Shown here in pieces: positions 31,617 through 34,435 of a stretch of DNA of 34,435 bases (positions are counted from its first letter, which is position 1; the number at the start of each line of letters is the position of its first letter). Made by a program: the position numbers and the translations under genes. The DNA lies in the NCBI GenBank assembly GCA_018057705.1, contig JAGPDF010000050.1, positions 1 to 34,435 on the forward strand, in the 5' to 3' direction. Below the pieces are notes generated by a model, which was not told the origin of the DNA, ran no database searches, and worked only from the letters and a program-made list of their open reading frames with translations. The DNA comes from Thermoanaerobaculia bacterium. GTDB taxonomy: Bacteria; Acidobacteriota; Thermoanaerobaculia; Multivoradales; JAGPDF01.

Positions 31617-33047
31617 CTAGCCGAGCTTCGCCATCACATGCTTGACGACGGTGTAGTCCTCGAGGGCGTACATCGACATGTCCTTGCCGTAGCCGGACTG
31701 TTTGAAGCCGCCGTGCGGCATCTCGGAGACCAGCGGCAGGTGGTCGTTGATCCAGACGGTGCCGAAGCGGAGCTTGCGCGCCGCGGAGAGGGCGCGGCCG
31801 ACGTCCCGCGTCCAGACCGAGGCCGCCAGGCCGTAGTCGACGTCGTTGGCAAAGCGGATCGCCTCGTCGTCGCTCGCGAACGGCGTGACGGTCACCACCG
31901 GGCCGAAGACCTCGCGCTGCACGATCTCGTCCTGCTGGCGGGCGTCGGCGATGAGCGTCGGCTGGTAGTAGAAGCCCTTGCCGGCGACACGCTGGCCGCC
32001 GGTCACGACGCGGCTGTGCCCGGTCGCCACCGCCCGATCGACGAACCCGGCGACGCGGTCCTGCTGCTCCTTCGAGACCACCGGACCGATGAACGTGTTG
32101 TCGTCCGCGAGGTCGCCCCAGGTGACCGACTCGACGACGCCGGCCATCGTCTCGAGGAGCTTGTCGTAGATCTTCGGCCCGCCGTAGATGCGGGTCGCGG
32201 CGGTGCAGTCCTGGCCGCTGTTGGCGAAGCTCGCGAGCTTGAGGACGGCCGCCACCTGTTCGAGGTCGGCGTCGTCGAAGACCACCACCGGCGCCTTGCC
32301 GCCCAACTCGAGGTGGACGCGCTTCAGGCTTTCGGCTGCGGTCCGGGCGACGATCTTGCCCGTGCCGACGTCGCCGGTGATCGAGACCATGCCGACTTTC
32401 GGATGGCGCACGAGGCCGGCGCCAACCGGCTCGCCGTAGCCGGTGAGGACGTTGAAGACGCCGGCGGGGAAGATGTCCGCGGCGAGCTCGGCCAGGCGGA
32501 GCGAGCTGAGCGGCGTCTGCTCCGAGGGCTTGAGAATCACCGTGTTGCCGGCGGCGAGCGCCGGGCCGATCTTCCAGATCGCCATCATCAGCGGGTAGTT
32601 CCACGGTGCGATCGAGGCGACGACACCTACCGGTTCGCGGCGGGTGAACGAGGTGTAGCCGGCGAGGTACTCGCCCGCGGCCTTGCCCTCCATGCAGCGC
32701 GCCGCGCCGGCGAAGAAGCGGAGGTTGTCGACCAGGAAGGGGATCTCGCTCTTCGCCAGCCAATGGGGCTTGCCGACGTTGGCCGCCTCGAGGAGGGCGA
32801 GCTCGTCGGCGTGCGCCTCGATCCGGTCGGCGAGCTTCAGGAGCATGCTCGCGCGCTCGCCCGGGGTGCGATCGAACCAGCTCTCGAAAGCGTCGTGCGC
32901 GGCGGTGACGGCGCGCTCGACATCCTCGGTGCCGCCCACCGGCACCTCGGCCAGGACCTCTTCGGTCGCCGGGCTCACGATCTTCTCGGTCCTGCCGTCG
33001 GCTGCCGCCGTCGCTTCGCCGTTCACGAACAGCTCGAATTTCCGCAT
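31617..33047 (-). CDS. patD: Gamma-aminobutyraldehyde dehydrogenase (PatD/YdcW type)
   Basis: Aldehyde dehydrogenase of 476 residues that would oxidise 4-aminobutanal to 4-aminobutyrate with NAD, following PatA. Blocks nearly match E. coli PatD (YdcW) from memory: [36 protein letters not shown] (N150), K173 in [11 protein letters not shown]247 in [17 protein letters not shown], nucleophile C281 in [46 protein letters not shown] and the ending [13 protein letters not shown]. The ATG at 33047 has GAGGG about seven bases upstream and gives a family-typical [11 protein letters not shown] start; an upstream ATG would add 17 residues of no family character. It stands alone next to the repeat cluster, apart from the patA, gabT and sad genes. 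Confidence 0.93.
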   Translation of the reverse strand: MRKFELFVNGEATAAADGRTEKIVSPATEEVLAEVPVGGTEDVERAVTAAHDAFESWFDRTPGERASMLLKLADRIEAHADELALLEAANVGKPHWLAKSEIPFLVDNLRFFAGAARCMEGKAAGEYLAGYTSFTRREPVGVVASIAPWNYPLMMAIWKIGPALAAGNTVILKPSEQTPLSSLRLAELAADIFPAGVFNVLTGYGEPVGAGLVRHPKVGMVSITGDVGTGKIVARTAAESLKRVHLELGGKAPVVVFDDADLEQVAAVLKLASFANSGQDCTAATRIYGGPKIYDKLLETMAGVVESVTWGDLADDNTFIGPVVSKEQQDRVAGFVDRAVATGHSRVVTGGQRVAGKGFYYQPTLIADARQQDEIVQREVFGPVVTVTPFASDDEAIRFANDVDYGLAASVWTRDVGRALSAARKLRFGTVWINDHLPLVSEMPHGGFKQSGYGKDMSMYALEDYTVVKHVMAKLG

Positions 33048-33183
33048 CGCAAGCCCTCGCTCGTAGGGGCCGCTCGGGCCCGATTCACTGCCCCCCATTC
33101 TGCCGGAAAGCCGCGCGCCGGGAAATCCTCCGCCTCGTGTCCTGCGCCTCGCCGCCTCGCCCGGCGATCGTCGGCCGCCGGAT

Positions 33184-34435
33184 TCAGAAGACGCCGACGG
33201 ACCAGGCCGAGAGGTCGCCCGATCCGAAGCCGTCGAGAAAGATCGCGAAACCGGGAAGTCTCGCGGTGTAGAGCTCGATCTGGCTGTCGACGGTCTGGTC
33301 GGCCGGATAGACCACCACCCGGCCGTTCGCGGCGAGGTCGAAGAGCACGGTCTGAATGAACTTCAGGGAGACGTCGCCGCCCGCGACCAGGGGATCGTTC
33401 AAGTCCTCAACCGCTCCGCCTGCAATCGGAACGACGAGCAGTTCGTCGACCTCATCGGTATCCTGATCTGCGCCATAGACCACCCAGGCGCTATTCGAAC
33501 TGATCCGGAAGGCCTTCGCGTCGCCTGCGAAGACCAGCGTACGGTTGAGCTTCGTCACGGTGCCGCCGCCGATCGGGACGCTCCAGAGCTCGTGGAGGCC
33601 ATCGGCGGCCTGGTCGGCGAGATAGACGACGCGCGTGCCGTCGGCGCTGATCGCGTGCTCCAGCAGATCGCCACCGGGGGCGAGAGCGCTGTTCAGCCGT
33701 ATCCGCGCTCCGCCATCGATCGGCACGGTCCAGAGGTCGAAGATGTCATTCGCGTCCTCGTCGGAGCTGTAGACCACCCGGCTGCCGTTCGGGCTGATCG
33801 AGAACAGCGGTTCGACATCCTCGGTGCTCGCCAGGACGCCGTTCAGACGGACGACGGTGCCCCCCGCGACGGGCACGCTGAACAGGTGGAAAGTCTGGGC
33901 GGCGGCCGTAGCGGCGCGGAAGACGACGCGCGTGCTGTCGGAACGGACGAGAAAGCTCGACTCGACTGAGTGGCCGGCGGCCAGGCCGGTGGTGAGCAGC
34001 TCCGGCGCCGCGACGGCGATCGGCACACTGTAGAGATCGAAGGCGCCGTCGACCGTCGTATCGATGAGATAGAGCACGCGGTTGCCGTCCGGCGTGATGC
34101 GGAAGTAGGACTGGACGCCGGTGGGAGCCTGGGCATCCTGGAGGAGGAGGGGGTCCCCGCCGATCGCCGGGACGCTGTAAAGCCGGTAGACCCCGGTCGA
34201 GTTTCGGCCGGCCCTGTAGACCACGGTTTCGCCGTCCGGGCTCACCTCGAAGCCGTCGACGTCGCTTTCCTGGAACAGCGTCGGGTTCAGCCGCACGGAG
34301 GCCGCGCCAGGGCCGTCGATCGGGACGCTGTAGAGGTCGTACTGGGTCCACGCGTACCTGTCGCTGTAGTAGAAGACGCGGTCGCTGGTCGGGGAGATGC
34401 GAAAGCCGATGACGTCCCGGTCGGACGCCATGTTC
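33184..34435 (-). CDS. Exported PD40/TolB-like propeller protein, 5' end missing
   Basis: The frame is open to the right edge; about 417 codons are visible. An internal ATG occurs at 34431, but the repeat array is already running there and no signal peptide is present, so the true start lies outside. Repeats of about 48-60 residues carry a RVVYxADxxxDxxxELWSVPIxGG pattern in which each unit ends in xVPIxGG (e.g. [35 protein letters not shown]) and is followed by xxLNxxLxxGGDVxxFxISPDG. This resembles TolB/PD40 beta-propellers. Seven or more units are visible. The last 18 residues, [14 protein letters not shown] plus four, carry the shared C-terminal tail. Function unknown; probably secreted or surface-attached. 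It follows no gene closely on its strand. Confidence 0.85.
   Translation of the reverse strand, partial: NMASDRDVIGFRISPTSDRVFYYSDRYAWTQYDLYSVPIDGPGAASVRLNPTLFQESDVDGFEVSPDGETVVYRAGRNSTGVYRLYSVPAIGGDPLLLQDAQAPTGVQSYFRITPDGNRVLYLIDTTVDGAFDLYSVPIAVAAPELLTTGLAAGHSVESSFLVRSDSTRVVFRAATAAAQTFHLFSVPVAGGTVVRLNGVLASTEDVEPLFSISPNGSRVVYSSDEDANDIFDLWTVPIDGGARIRLNSALAPGGDLLEHAISADGTRVVYLADQAADGLHELWSVPIGGGTVTKLNRTLVFAGDAKAFRISSNSAWVVYGADQDTDEVDELLVVPIAGGAVEDLNDPLVAGGDVSLKFIQTVLFDLAANGRVVVYPADQTVDSQIELYTARLPGFAIFLDGFGSGDLSAWSVGVF

Overview
This is a GC-rich bacterial window from a Gram-negative organism: it has a TonB-dependent receptor, an outer-membrane barrel and several signal-peptide proteins. A Pkn-type Ser/Thr kinase fused to TPRs, many exported beta-propeller proteins and polyamine catabolic genes suggest Acidobacteriota (Thermoanaerobaculia-like). 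That assignment is an inference from gene style, not from a marker gene.

Layout. (1) 1-7562, minus strand: a hybrid histidine kinase, a DUF985 cupin, a TPR Ser/Thr kinase, an exported repeat protein (4-bp overlap with the kinase) and a putrescine aminotransferase cut by the left edge. (2) 7783-9063, plus: a porin-like barrel, divergent from the hybrid kinase. (3) 9079-19793, minus: nine tightly packed genes led by a TetR regulator, followed by a TonB receptor, SDR, exported alpha/beta hydrolase, acyl-CoA ligase, alpha/beta hydrolase, thiolase, alpha/beta hydrolase and MFS transporter. Three ATGA overlaps and one TGATG overlap indicate a single transcription unit. (4) 20024-23964, plus: GABA aminotransferase, a second PatA-like aminotransferase and a lysine/saccharopine dehydrogenase-like gene. 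(5) 24038-25624, minus: a seven-blade FG-GAP protein. (6) 25979-27343, plus: a Sad-type succinate-semialdehyde dehydrogenase. (7) 27344-31616: a 7TM-PAS-GGDEF protein and an exported beta-helix protein, bracketed by two copies of a 90-bp palindromic repeat and other REP-like elements. (8) 31617-33047, minus: PatD-type aminobutyraldehyde dehydrogenase. (9) 33184 to the right edge, minus: an exported PD40-type propeller protein, truncated.

How it works together. PatA, PatD, GabT and Sad are the four steps from putrescine to succinate, here dispersed rather than in one operon. The nine-gene TetR unit looks like an uptake and degradation system for an ester. It has ligase, SDR and thiolase but no acyl-CoA dehydrogenase or enoyl-CoA hydratase, so its acid may already carry a 3-hydroxyl group.

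The most striking unexplained signal is an 18-residue C-terminal tail, gap-free and at fixed distance from the stop codon, shared by four exported proteins of otherwise different architecture. It is a candidate sorting or anchoring tag.
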